Below are positions 52,718 through 61,471 of a stretch of 64,000 bases of DNA, one piece after another. Each line of letters opens with the position of its first letter. The stretch's first letter is position 1. The notes beneath the pieces are model-generated. The model was given only the letters and a program-made list of their open reading frames with translations. It was not told the DNA's origin and ran no database searches. The translations under genes were made by a program, and so were the position numbers. Source of the stretch: a virus; IMG/VR virus record IMGVR_UViG_3300017743_000004, positions 1 through 64,000 of that record; one strand, 5' to 3'.

Positions 52718-53206
52718 ATGGCAGTATTAGATCCGAACGAAATTTTCTTCACAGCATTTGAGCCTAAAGTAAAAAATAGGTTTATCGCTTATATTGATGG
52801 ATTTCCTTCTTATATAATTAAAGGAGTAAACGCAGTCACTATCGATAATGGAGAACAAGTATTAAACCACATTAACGTTTACCGTAAAGTAAAAGGTAAG
52901 TCAAAGTGGGGTGATGTGCAGTTTACATTATACGATCCAATTACTCCTTCAGGTGCTCAAGCAATGATCGAATGGATCAGATTACACCATGAATCTGTAA
53001 CAGGTAGAGATGGTTATTCCGATTTCTATAAGAAAGATATTACATTCAATGTAATTGATCCTGTAGGCTCTATCATCTCAGAGTGGATTATGAAAGGTGC
53101 TTTCATTAAAACCGCTAACTGGGGTGATTATTCATATGATGAAGATGGTACAATCCAAAACCTTACAATGACTGTAGGTATGGATTACTGTGTATTGAAC
53201 TTCTAA
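52718..53206 (+). CDS. 19: Tail tube protein (gp19-like)
   Basis: The protein is 162 aa, the size of T4 gp19. VLDPNEIFFTAFEPKVKNRF, YIIKGVNAV, KWGDVQFTLYDPITPSGAQ and DYSYDEDGTIQNLTMTVGMD are consistent with the tube subunit fold. It has its own promoter-like element and is followed by a terminator, allowing high separate expression of the tube. Confidence 0.9.
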   Translation: MAVLDPNEIFFTAFEPKVKNRFIAYIDGFPSYIIKGVNAVTIDNGEQVLNHINVYRKVKGKSKWGDVQFTLYDPITPSGAQAMIEWIRLHHESVTGRDGYSDFYKKDITFNVIDPVGSIISEWIMKGAFIKTANWGDYSYDEDGTIQNLTMTVGMDYCVLNF

Positions 53207-53237
53207 TACTTCGCTGCTACCTTAGGTAGTTAATAAA

Positions 53238-53268
53238 AACCCTGACTACGAGTTGGTCGGGGTTTTTT
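53238..53268 (+). terminator. Intrinsic terminator after the tail tube gene
   Basis: AACCCTGAC (53238-53246) pairs with GTCGGGGTT (53256-53264) with one T-G pair and overlaps a T-run to 53268. Confidence 0.85.
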
Positions 53269-53277
53269 GTTTTCGTA

Positions 53278-53285
53278 TATTTATA
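53278..53285 (+). promoter_or_regulatory. Late-promoter-like octamer (TATTTATA)
   Basis: A full-consensus copy 13 nt before ATG 53299, directly after the terminator, so it would start a new transcript. Confidence 0.6.
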
Positions 53286-53298
53286 AACAAAATGTTTT

Positions 53299-54024
53299 AT
53301 GTCTGAACTAAAGTTCCCTACAGAAATTATAGATTTACCCTCAAAGGGTTTACTATATCCCAAAGAAAATCCATTGTCTTCAGGTCAAGTTGAAATGAAA
53401 TACATGACCGCTAAAGAAGAAGATATTTTAACCAACCAAGCTTACATTAATAAAGGAATTGTACTAGATAAACTTATTGAATCTCTAGTAGTTTCTCCTA
53501 TCAATGTAAATGATCTACTTGTAGGTGATAAAAATGCCATTTTAGTAGCCTCTAGAGTACTAGGTTATGGTAAAGAATATGAATTTACATATGATGGTGA
53601 AAAGCTTGAAGTCGATTTATCTACCCTAGATAATAAACCTTTAAACGAGGAATTATTTAAAGATGGAGTTAATAATTTTGATTTTATTTGCCCTACCTCA
53701 GGTACTAAAATTACCTTCAAATATATTACCGGACACGACGAAAAGAAAATTGATAGAACTGTTGCAGGTTATAAAAAACTCAATAAAGATGCCTCCCCAG
53801 AACTATCAACTCGTTTGAAGTATATTATTACCTCAGTAGAAGGTGATTCAGAGCAAAAAACAATTAACGATTTTGTAGATAACTATCTTTTAGCTCGCGA
53901 TTCAAGAGCCTTAAGAGAGTATATTAAAAAAATTCAACCCGACGTTGATCTTACATTCGTTGCCCCGGATGGTGAGGTAGTTGACATTCCGATGGGATTA
54001 AGCTTTTTTTGGCCTGACCTCTGA
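53299..54024 (+). CDS. 26: gp26-like baseplate/tail assembly chaperone (zero-frame product)
   Basis: The protein is 241 aa. LPTEIIDLPSKGLLYPKENPL, EMKYMTAKEEDILTNQAYI, DLLVGDKNAILVASRVLGYG and YLLARDSRALREYIKKIQPDV are strongly conserved in the gp26-type baseplate/tail assembly protein of T4-like phages. It ends IPMGLSFFWPDL at a TGA. The T7 run at 54004-54010 just before the stop sits over an open +1 frame that continues for more than 100 codons. Confidence 0.8.
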   Translation: MSELKFPTEIIDLPSKGLLYPKENPLSSGQVEMKYMTAKEEDILTNQAYINKGIVLDKLIESLVVSPINVNDLLVGDKNAILVASRVLGYGKEYEFTYDGEKLEVDLSTLDNKPLNEELFKDGVNNFDFICPTSGTKITFKYITGHDEKKIDRTVAGYKKLNKDASPELSTRLKYIITSVEGDSEQKTINDFVDNYLLARDSRALREYIKKIQPDVDLTFVAPDGEVVDIPMGLSFFWPDL

Positions 54025-54322
54025 GCTAGCACCTCAAGTCAGATTCAACATATTTAGACAAATCCATGAAATTATTTTTCATGGGAAAGGAGGATATGAT
54101 TATCCTACAGTGTATAGCATGCCCATTTGGCTCAGAAAATACACCTACTCCCAGATTAATGAATTCTATGAGAAACAAGCTAAATCATATGAGGATGCCT
54201 CTAAAGGATCAAACACCCAAACAGCTATCGATACCGATGGTAAGGTAAATCCACAAGCATTCCGCGAAAATCAGGTTGTAGAACGCAAGCCAACCTATTC
54301 AACAAGGGCATCTAAAAAATGA
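54002..54322 (+). CDS. Frameshift extension of the gp26-like chaperone
   Basis: No ATG is present in this frame before well into the domain. Reading from the T7 region gives FFGLTSELAPQVRFNIFRQI, then HEIIFHGKGGYDYPTVYSMP, IWLRKYTYSQINEFYEKQA and a charged tail ending STRASKK. The pattern fits the second half of a tail-assembly chaperone, made by +1 (or -2) frameshifting near 54004-54012. It lies immediately upstream of the tape-measure-like gene, as G/GT does in other tailed phages. A GTG at 54110 is possible but would omit the conserved N-terminal half. Confidence 0.6.
   Translation, partial: AFFGLTSELAPQVRFNIFRQIHEIIFHGKGGYDYPTVYSMPIWLRKYTYSQINEFYEKQAKSYEDASKGSNTQTAIDTDGKVNPQAFRENQVVERKPTYSTRASKK
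54004..54010 (+). promoter_or_regulatory. Candidate slippery site (T7)
   Basis: The zero frame reads AGC TTT TTT TGG. A +1 shift after TTT TTT T gives GGC CTG ACC and enters the extension frame. The run sits four codons before the zero-frame TGA. Confidence 0.5.
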
Positions 54323-54329
54323 TGCCCTT
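54304..54329 (+). other. Perfect hairpin at the end of the chaperone extension
   Basis: AAGGGCATC (54304-54312) pairs perfectly with GATGCCCTT (54321-54329) around an 8-nt loop. It includes the stop codon and has no T-run, so it is probably an mRNA stabiliser or weak terminator before the next octamer. Confidence 0.55.
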
Positions 54330-54332
54330 CAA

Positions 54333-54340
54333 TATTTATA
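54333..54340 (+). promoter_or_regulatory. Late-promoter-like octamer (TATTTATA)
   Basis: TATTTATA is followed by ACAAAAT, 13 nt before ATG 54354. Confidence 0.55.
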
Positions 54341-54353
54341 ACAAAATACCCTA

Positions 54354-56378
54354 ATGTCCAAGAAAGAAGAACAAGAAAGGCTAGGCATTGTACAAGAAAT
54401 AGCTAATGTTGTTATTGCTCAAACTAAGGAATTAAAGGAGCAATCTATAGAAAGAAATAAAATTCGATCTCTTGCTAGGGAAACAGTTAAATTAGCCGAA
54501 GAACAATTATTTTTTGACAAAGATTCTGTAGCTACCCAAGAGGGTTTAGATGCTGTATTAAAAAAACAAGCTCAAACCCAAGAAGCTCTAAAAAGAATAA
54601 AAGCTCAAAAGAACACTTTAGATGTCAAAGATAAAAAGCTTAAGGCAGAACTACTTAAAAATTTAAAAGAACAAAGAAAAGAACTTAAGAAAATAAATCA
54701 AAATTATCAGGAACAAGTTGAATTAGGGGAAAAAGTACAAAAGAATTTTGGTGTTAAAGTTATGGACTCTCTAGAAGACATAGCTACCAAAATTCCAGGC
54801 CTAAGAAAATTCTCAGGACCTTTTAAGGAGGCCTCACAATCAGCAAGAAAACAAGCTTTACATTTAGCTAAAGGTGGAAAAGGAATGGGTGCACTTGCCA
54901 AAGGTGCAGGTACTCTCCTTAAAAGAATGGGCCCACTTGCTCTTTTAGGGGCAGTTACTAGTTTCTTTAAAATGTTAGTAGCATCTGATAAAGCTATTGA
55001 AGATCTAGCTAGGAGTACTAATATATCATATGGTGAATCCCAAAAATTAAGGCAAGAATTTTTAGGAATCCAACAAACTTCCAACTCTCTTTTTATCAAT
55101 ATGGAAAGAGTCGGGAAGGCTTTCCAAGATATTAGTACAACATTAGGAACAGGGGGAAATGTTATTGGAAAATCTAAAGAATTATTAGCTACTTTTGCAG
55201 ATATCCAAGGAAGAACTGGTATGACTAGTGACCAGTTAATGGGAATAGCTGATCTTGCTTTAACCACCAGTGGTAATTTAGAAGGGGTTACTAAAGAGTT
55301 TTTAGCTCAAGCTAAACTTACTTCAATAAATAATGGAGTATTACTAAATACTAAAACTTTAATGGCAGATATTTCTAATGTTTCAGCTGCCACTACATTA
55401 TCATTAGGAAAAAACCCACCAGCAATAGCTAGAGCAGTAGCAGAAGCTAAATCATTAGGGTTTGAACTAAATAGAATAGAATCTATTCAATCTTCTTTAT
55501 TAGATTTTGAATCCTCTATTGCGGCAGAATTAGAAGCTGAAGTTTTATTAGGAAAGGATCTTAATTTAAATAAAGCAAGGGAAGCTGCTTTAAATAATGA
55601 TTTAGGCACATTAGCCAGAGAAATATCTAGAGAAGCAGGAACTTCAGCTGAATTTACTAAAATGAACTTTATCCAACAGGAAGCAATTGCTAAAGCTGTT
55701 GGGATGAATCGTGAAGAATTAGCTAAAATTTTATTTGTTCAAGAAAAAATAGCTAATTTTTCAGGTGACGCCGCTGAAGAAAATAAAAAACTCCTTAATG
55801 ACAGAATTAAAGCCGTAGGATTAGAACAAGCTATGGCCGAATTCAAAGAAGGTGAATTTAAAACATTAAAAGAACAAGCTGGGATTTCAACAACTCTTAA
55901 TGAGTTAATGCAAAATCTTCAAAAACTTATAGCTGGAAATGCCGAAAAAATATTAGGTCTTGCAGAATCTCTTATATCAAGCATAGATACTGTTGGGAAT
56001 TTTATTACCAAGAGTTCTGGGTTTTTTAATATGTTCGCAGGATCAGTTTCTTTCAACCCAGCTCTAGTAGCTAAAGGTAGGGCGCAAATCGCCATCGCGG
56101 AATCAGAAAATATTAATGATGGTGTAATTACCCCAACAAATGGTTTAGTTGTATCCTCAGGTGCTGGCAGTATAAACTTAGCCTCTAACGATTCAATAGT
56201 AGGAAATAAAAATGGTATTATAGCAGGCACCAACCTATTTGATATTTCACCATTAGTTACAGAAATGCAACAAATGAGAGCTATAATGGCCCAAATTTTA
56301 AGTAAAGATACAAATGTATACCTTGATGCAGATAAGGTAGGTACCTCATTTAATATTAATACTGTTAGTATTCAATAA
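54354..56378 (+). CDS. Tail tape-measure-like protein
   Basis: The protein is 674 aa. The N-terminal 140 residues are coiled coil (EGLDAVLKKQAQTQEALKRI, KNLKEQRKELKKINQNYQE). A Gly/Ala-rich hydrophobic segment follows near 180-205 (GGKGMGALAKGAGTLLKRMG, PLALLGAVTSFFKML), then a long helical domain (FLGIQQTSNSLFINMERVG, LLATFADIQGRTGMTSDQLM). This is the tape-measure architecture, positioned directly after the chaperone pair. The C-terminus (ISPLVTEMQQMRAIMAQIL) may contact the baseplate. The T4 counterpart would be gp29. Confidence 0.7.
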   Translation: MSKKEEQERLGIVQEIANVVIAQTKELKEQSIERNKIRSLARETVKLAEEQLFFDKDSVATQEGLDAVLKKQAQTQEALKRIKAQKNTLDVKDKKLKAELLKNLKEQRKELKKINQNYQEQVELGEKVQKNFGVKVMDSLEDIATKIPGLRKFSGPFKEASQSARKQALHLAKGGKGMGALAKGAGTLLKRMGPLALLGAVTSFFKMLVASDKAIEDLARSTNISYGESQKLRQEFLGIQQTSNSLFINMERVGKAFQDISTTLGTGGNVIGKSKELLATFADIQGRTGMTSDQLMGIADLALTTSGNLEGVTKEFLAQAKLTSINNGVLLNTKTLMADISNVSAATTLSLGKNPPAIARAVAEAKSLGFELNRIESIQSSLLDFESSIAAELEAEVLLGKDLNLNKAREAALNNDLGTLAREISREAGTSAEFTKMNFIQQEAIAKAVGMNREELAKILFVQEKIANFSGDAAEENKKLLNDRIKAVGLEQAMAEFKEGEFKTLKEQAGISTTLNELMQNLQKLIAGNAEKILGLAESLISSIDTVGNFITKSSGFFNMFAGSVSFNPALVAKGRAQIAIAESENINDGVITPTNGLVVSSGAGSINLASNDSIVGNKNGIIAGTNLFDISPLVTEMQQMRAIMAQILSKDTNVYLDADKVGTSFNINTVSIQ

Positions 56379-56386
56379 TATTTATA
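56379..56386 (+). promoter_or_regulatory. Late-promoter-like octamer (TATTTATA)
   Basis: TATTTATA is followed by AACAAA, 6 nt before ATG 56393. Confidence 0.5.
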
Positions 56387-56392
56387 AACAAA

Positions 56393-57007
56393 ATGTCGCT
56401 TAAAGATAAAACCTCAATATATCAGCCACTCACTCCCAAAACTCGAAAGGCAGGAAGCGCTTTTGGTAATTTACTTAACCAAGCAATCGTAGTAAAGAAT
56501 GCTTCGCAAACAGGTAAATCCCCAAATTCAGACTTGTTACCCCAAGCTACTAACATAAAAAGTAATTTTGTTGAAGGTAATCCAACCTCAACAAAGTTTT
56601 CACAAACTGTATCCGTTAATAGTGTTTCCCCTACTTTCCATAAATCATCCCTTCCACCAAGAGATAAAGGAACATCAAATAACTTTGTCCAAGGTGATAG
56701 AAGATCTAATAAAATTTTACAAGGTACTACAGTCAGAAGTAATTCCCCAATAGGTAATCCATCTACAGGGAAAACTAACCAAACTAATAATGCCTTTTTT
56801 AATGTAGGTAAAGCTAGTCAATTCTCTACCTCAGGAGATTTTATTAATTCTTTTTCTGGTAAAAAAGTATCGTCAGGAGCAACTGTTCCCCCTACATTTA
56901 CTTTTATGGAATTATTTTTCCAAAGGGTTGGAACCTCTGGTGGAACTGAAGAAAATACTACTCCAATAAATACCTTTTTTACTAAAATTAATACAGTTGA
57001 AGTTTAA
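56393..57007 (+). CDS. Low-complexity baseplate-region protein
   Basis: The protein is 204 aa, Asn/Ser/Thr/Lys-rich. It has an imperfect internal repeat, SNFVEGNPTSTKFSQTVSVNS and NNFVQGDRRSNKILQGTTVRS, at about 44-residue spacing. It ends FMELFFQRVGTSGGTEENTT. No family is recognised. The one-base overlap with the next gene (TAATG) places it in the hub operon. Confidence 0.5.
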   Translation: MSLKDKTSIYQPLTPKTRKAGSAFGNLLNQAIVVKNASQTGKSPNSDLLPQATNIKSNFVEGNPTSTKFSQTVSVNSVSPTFHKSSLPPRDKGTSNNFVQGDRRSNKILQGTTVRSNSPIGNPSTGKTNQTNNAFFNVGKASQFSTSGDFINSFSGKKVSSGATVPPTFTFMELFFQRVGTSGGTEENTTPINTFFTKINTVEV

Positions 57008-58335
57008 TGCCTTTAATAGATCTAAAATCTAGGTTAAGTGATTTAAAGTACGGTAAAGATAGACCCGGAGGGGGCAATTCTGTCCCACTTCAACCCTTTG
57101 TCAGAAAATCCCCCCCTAGTGGGAGATCAGTTAAATCACCTGATTTTTTAGTAAGAAATGGATTTTTATTTCCATTTTCTTTAATAGACGACTTTATTAG
57201 AGTAGGAACTTATTTTACTTCGGTTGATGGTTTACTTTTTATAGCAAAACAAAATGCTTTGGCATTAACTTCTCCAACTAAAAGTAAAACAGTTTTAGAA
57301 TTTTTAAAAAGAGATGCTTATAGTCCTATAACCTCATTAGCTCAAGTTGCTCTATCAGGGTTAGGAGTCCATTTTACAGGAAAAGGTTTTAATCCTGTGG
57401 GGAATATTGATTACATCCCACCTATTAAAGAAAGAACATCCAGAGTTGGATATTCAAGATCACCAGGCCTTATAGATCCACCAGGTATTAGCTTTAAAGG
57501 TGTTCCTGATGAGGTAAAACAGAAAAAAGATCCATTTAAAACTAAAGGAATTGATTCTGAACCTTTAGATAAAGTTAATGCTCTTTCTATTTATAAAAGT
57601 AGTGATGTAGATAATACAAAACCTATTAATGATTTTATAAAATTTAGAATAGCAGCTATAGACAATGTAAACCCAACCCAAAAAGAGTATATTCATTTTA
57701 GAGCATTTTTAAATGGGTTTACAGATAATTATAGTGCCCAATGGAATGGGTTTAGATACCCAAATAGAGGTGAACAATTTTATAAATATGGTGGGTTTGA
57801 TAGAACTTTTTCATTAACTTGGACAGTATATGCCCAATCAAAGGCAGAATTGATTCCTATGTACCAAAAGTTAAACTTTCTAGCTTCCCTTTTAGCACCT
57901 GATTATGGTACAAATGGGTTTATGAAAGGAAATTTAATAGAACTTACAGTTGGTGGTTACCTCTTCAACCAACCCGGCTTTATTACTAGCTTAACTTATA
58001 CAGCCCCAGAAGATACACCATATGAAATAGGGGTGGTTAATTCTCCCCCATTATCTATTGGGGGTGAAGGAGAACAAGACCTTTCAGTAAAAGAATTACC
58101 TTATAGAATTAATGTAAGTACTTTTAACTTTACACCAATCCATAACTTTGTTCCTGAAAAACAAAAGAACTTATATAATGGTTTAGGTAATTCTATTTCA
58201 GAATTTGGAAACCAAAGATATATAGCTTTACAATCCGAAAATAATAATTATTCTAGTGATGCAGGTGTAAGACCAAATGGGGGTAAAATTGATTCTAAAG
58301 TATTAATTAATAAACCTGTAAATTCTAATGGCTAA
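57007..58335 (+). CDS. Baseplate/tube-initiator protein (gp48/gp54-like)
   Basis: The protein is 442 aa. The central KEYIHFRAFLNGFTDNYSAQW, then FRYPNRGEQFYKYGGFDRTF, AELIPMYQKLNFLASLLAPDY, MKGNLIELTVGGYLFNQPGF and SLTYTAPEDTPYEI form a domain widely shared with tail tube-baseplate junction proteins of T4-like phages. It likely sits at the tube base between gp19 and the hub. The N-terminal 190 residues are more variable. It overlaps the next gene by 8 nt. Confidence 0.6.
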   Translation: MPLIDLKSRLSDLKYGKDRPGGGNSVPLQPFVRKSPPSGRSVKSPDFLVRNGFLFPFSLIDDFIRVGTYFTSVDGLLFIAKQNALALTSPTKSKTVLEFLKRDAYSPITSLAQVALSGLGVHFTGKGFNPVGNIDYIPPIKERTSRVGYSRSPGLIDPPGISFKGVPDEVKQKKDPFKTKGIDSEPLDKVNALSIYKSSDVDNTKPINDFIKFRIAAIDNVNPTQKEYIHFRAFLNGFTDNYSAQWNGFRYPNRGEQFYKYGGFDRTFSLTWTVYAQSKAELIPMYQKLNFLASLLAPDYGTNGFMKGNLIELTVGGYLFNQPGFITSLTYTAPEDTPYEIGVVNSPPLSIGGEGEQDLSVKELPYRINVSTFNFTPIHNFVPEKQKNLYNGLGNSISEFGNQRYIALQSENNNYSSDAGVRPNGGKIDSKVLINKPVNSNG

Positions 58336-58627
58336 TCGTTATAATACAATACCACAAACTAGAATTGAAGGAAAACGTGTTTACCAAAATGTTAAATATC
58401 CTGACATTCCGTTATCTGAAAATGATATTTATGTGCAATCATCTCAAGGAGATAGATTCGATATTTTAGCACAACAATACTATGGTGATTCATCTCTATG
58501 GTGGGTTATTTCTTCTGCTAATAATGATTTACCACAGGATTCTTTAGTAATACCTTTAAGACAACAAATTAGAATCCCCTCAAATCCCTCAATAGCTATC
58601 CAGCTATTTGAATCTTTAAATTCTTAA
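58328..58627 (+). CDS. 53: Baseplate protein with LysM-like fold (gp53-like)
   Basis: The protein is 99 aa. VKYPDIPLSENDIYVQSSQGDRFDILAQQYYGDSSLWWVI and PQDSLVIPLRQQIRIPSN form the DRxDxLAxxYYGDxxLWW core of a LysM/tail-protein-X-like fold that T4 gp53 homologues share. The length is about half that of T4 gp53. It lies between the tube-initiator-like and hub genes. Confidence 0.7.
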   Translation: MANRYNTIPQTRIEGKRVYQNVKYPDIPLSENDIYVQSSQGDRFDILAQQYYGDSSLWWVISSANNDLPQDSLVIPLRQQIRIPSNPSIAIQLFESLNS

Positions 58628-58630
58628 GTT

Positions 58631-61471
58631 ATGGGAAATATTGTAGGAGAACCTTTTCCTTCATTTGTAAAAAATCAAGTCGATTCTCGCCAAAAGGTTT
58701 ATGGTAAAAAAGACAGGGATGTAAAAGACTTACAATATCTAAATAATAGAACCTCTTGGATTAAATTAGGTTCTTCAATTAATATAGATGAATTTTCTAA
58801 AAAATATAGAGATTTAGGAGAAGAGTATAGAGATAATGAATTAGCTAAACAGCTAGTTTTATTTGGTGGCTCACAAAACGATATTGGGGGTGCTGTTGAT
58901 TTAAATTCTAATATAAATCGTTTTGGAAGAGATAGTTTAAGTACCGCTTATGGGTTTGGTGGGTTAGAGTTCGGTCAAGTTCCAATGCCTGGGATTCAGT
59001 CTGTAGAAACTAAAACTTTAAATAGAGGATCAATAAAAAGGGCAAATGTAACTATTGTAGCCCATAATCCTAAACAATTTGAATTAATAGAAATATTATA
59101 TTTAAGATTAGGTTATCATGTTTTACTGGAGTATGGACATTCCTCATATTTGGATGATGATGGGGAATTACAAACCCAACCCCCAACCTTAATGAGTAAA
59201 TTTTTAGATGGAGAATTTTCTACTCCATACCAAGTTTTAGATGCTATACAATCCCAAAAAGTTACAACTAGAGGAAATTATGATGCTCTATTAGGTAAAG
59301 TTGATAAATTTTTCTGGGAATTTAACCCGGATGGTACCTACAAAATCTCATTAAGTTTAGTATCTATAGGAGATGTAATTCAGTCTCTTAATTTAAATAC
59401 TACTAAATCTTTTAATAAAGATACTGATGAACCTATAGAATTAAATTATAGAGGAAATGAATTGGCTAAACAATTTAAATCAAGAATTTCAGAACTTAAA
59501 AGGGTAAATACTGTACAAGGAAAAGAACCCCAAACCTCTGTTCTTACTTCTAAACTTCCTAATGGGTCTAAAATTGTTACATATAAAAAACATTCATTTA
59601 CAGGAGAAAAGGGAACAACAACCGTAAAAAATAGGTTCTATTATATTAGATTTTCTGAATTTTTACGAGTCTTAGAAAAAAACTTAGTATTTACATTAGA
59701 CCTAAATAATAAAATTCCTGCTTTAAAATTTGATACTGATATTGCTAGTAATTTAATGTATTATGATCCTAATGTATTTACTTTAGATCCTAGAATATGC
59801 ACAGCGGATTATGAACTTCCTTTTTCGGATGAAACTAGATATTTATTTAACCAACATCTTCAATTTGATGCATTCGAAGAAAAAAATTTTAAAGCTGAAA
59901 TAGGGGAAACTTCTTATGGAAGAATAATGAATATTTTTCTAGAAATGAATTTTATCTTAGATGTCTTGGAAAAAAATGTAGATGAAAATGGAAAGGTTCC
60001 TTTATTAAATTTTTTAAAGTCTATATTAAAAGAAGTAAATAATAATTTCTCCAACTCTACTGAATTAGACGTATTTTTAGATGAAACTACTAATAAAGTA
60101 AAAATTCTTGAACAAAGATCTCTTCCAAATTTAGAATCTATATTAAAACAATTTGAATTACCAAATTCAAATACAATATTTGACATTTATGGATATTCAA
60201 GTAATCAAACTTTAGGATTTGTAAAAACATTTAATTTTAAAACTGAAATATCAAACGCATTATCAACTACAATTTCGATAGGAGCTCAATCTAGTGGAAC
60301 TATAAAAGGAGAAAATTTTAGTGCATTTTCAAATTGGAATAGAGGTTTAATAGATAGGATATCACCTGTAAAAAGTAACCCTTTAAGTTCTAAAAATTCT
60401 TTATCTCTTGATGATATAAAAAATCAAATTTCTTCTAAAGAAGAAGAACTAAATAAAACTAAAATAACTTTTTTGGGAGAATTATTAGGATATTCTTCCC
60501 CAGGAATTCCATCTTTCAAACCAACTTCCGTAAATTCTTTTTTAGATTTGCAAAAAGATTGTTATGAATTAGCAGAAGAAATTGAAAATCTTAAACAACA
60601 ACAAAGAATACTTGAAGGTAATCAAGAAGGAAAAACGAACGAAAAAGTTTTTTCAAATTCTATAGCATTTTTACCCCTAAATTTATCTTTAACTTTAGAT
60701 GGTCTCTCAGGATTTAAAATCTATCAATCTTTCCTTTTAAGACAAGGTTTATTACCCAAAAATTACCCAGACAACCTAAGATTTTTAATTAAAGGGGTTT
60801 CTAATACAATTAATTCCGAAGGATGGACTACTACAATAGAAACTTTATCACAGCCAACATTTACTAAAACTCCTAAACAATTAATCTTTGGGGATAAATT
60901 ACCTTCAACAGATTTTGTTGTATTAGCCCGCCTTTCGGATATTATTGAAGAACAAATAGAAACTCCTAATGCTGATATATTAAGAGAAACTTTACAAAAG
61001 TTAGGATATAGTGAAAAAATAGGATCTTCAGATGGAACAGACCCCGGACCACAAATATCTAGTGGAGGGGATATTACCTCGAATATGGAAAAAGTTGCTT
61101 CTGCTGTACTTACTACTCTAAAACAAAAACTACCTAATCTTTCTATAGAAGTAACAGGTGGAAATGATTTATTCCACCAAAAACTCCAGGATTCAAAATC
61201 TAGACATAAAAAAGGTAATGGATTAGATTTTGTTATTAGTCCTAATAATCTTTCTAATGTAGAAAAAGTAGAAAGTATTTTACAGGGATATTCTGGGGGT
61301 TCTACTTCCGAACTTCCTATAAGATATTTAAATGAATACGCTACTAAAAGTAAAAATGCTACAGGAAATCATTTCCATTTATCAGTAGGGGCTGGGACTG
61401 AAGGACGAAAAGAATTCTTCCTTGCTAAAAGAGAAATAAGAAAGGGAAAAATCGAAAAGTTTGTAGTATGA
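58631..61471 (+). CDS. Baseplate hub protein with C-terminal M15-like peptidase domain
   Basis: The protein is 946 aa. Residues 1-700 resemble hub proteins of marine T4-like phages (EFGQVPMPGIQSVETKTLNR, RANVTIVAHNPKQFELIEIL, YHVLLEYGHSSYL). The C-terminal 140 residues contain SRHKKGNGLDFVI (His about 858, Asp about 865) and NHFHLSVG (His about 914/916), the zinc-ligand pattern of M15-type D,D-peptidases. Such a domain would open peptidoglycan during injection, as the lysozyme domain of T4 gp5 does. The fold identity is inferred from the ligands. Confidence 0.65.
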   Translation: MGNIVGEPFPSFVKNQVDSRQKVYGKKDRDVKDLQYLNNRTSWIKLGSSINIDEFSKKYRDLGEEYRDNELAKQLVLFGGSQNDIGGAVDLNSNINRFGRDSLSTAYGFGGLEFGQVPMPGIQSVETKTLNRGSIKRANVTIVAHNPKQFELIEILYLRLGYHVLLEYGHSSYLDDDGELQTQPPTLMSKFLDGEFSTPYQVLDAIQSQKVTTRGNYDALLGKVDKFFWEFNPDGTYKISLSLVSIGDVIQSLNLNTTKSFNKDTDEPIELNYRGNELAKQFKSRISELKRVNTVQGKEPQTSVLTSKLPNGSKIVTYKKHSFTGEKGTTTVKNRFYYIRFSEFLRVLEKNLVFTLDLNNKIPALKFDTDIASNLMYYDPNVFTLDPRICTADYELPFSDETRYLFNQHLQFDAFEEKNFKAEIGETSYGRIMNIFLEMNFILDVLEKNVDENGKVPLLNFLKSILKEVNNNFSNSTELDVFLDETTNKVKILEQRSLPNLESILKQFELPNSNTIFDIYGYSSNQTLGFVKTFNFKTEISNALSTTISIGAQSSGTIKGENFSAFSNWNRGLIDRISPVKSNPLSSKNSLSLDDIKNQISSKEEELNKTKITFLGELLGYSSPGIPSFKPTSVNSFLDLQKDCYELAEEIENLKQQQRILEGNQEGKTNEKVFSNSIAFLPLNLSLTLDGLSGFKIYQSFLLRQGLLPKNYPDNLRFLIKGVSNTINSEGWTTTIETLSQPTFTKTPKQLIFGDKLPSTDFVVLARLSDIIEEQIETPNADILRETLQKLGYSEKIGSSDGTDPGPQISSGGDITSNMEKVASAVLTTLKQKLPNLSIEVTGGNDLFHQKLQDSKSRHKKGNGLDFVISPNNLSNVEKVESILQGYSGGSTSELPIRYLNEYATKSKNATGNHFHLSVGAGTEGRKEFFLAKREIRKGKIEKFVV

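Noticed and set aside
54066-54248. Separate small ORF after the gp26-like gene in the third frame
   Set aside because: It is out of frame with both the zero-frame product and the conserved extension and has no coding character.
5518-56386. Reading the octamers as T4 late promoters on the minus strand
   Set aside because: TATAAATA on the minus strand would drive antisense transcripts, and there is no minus-strand gene to support it. The octamers are consistently placed just before + strand starts instead.
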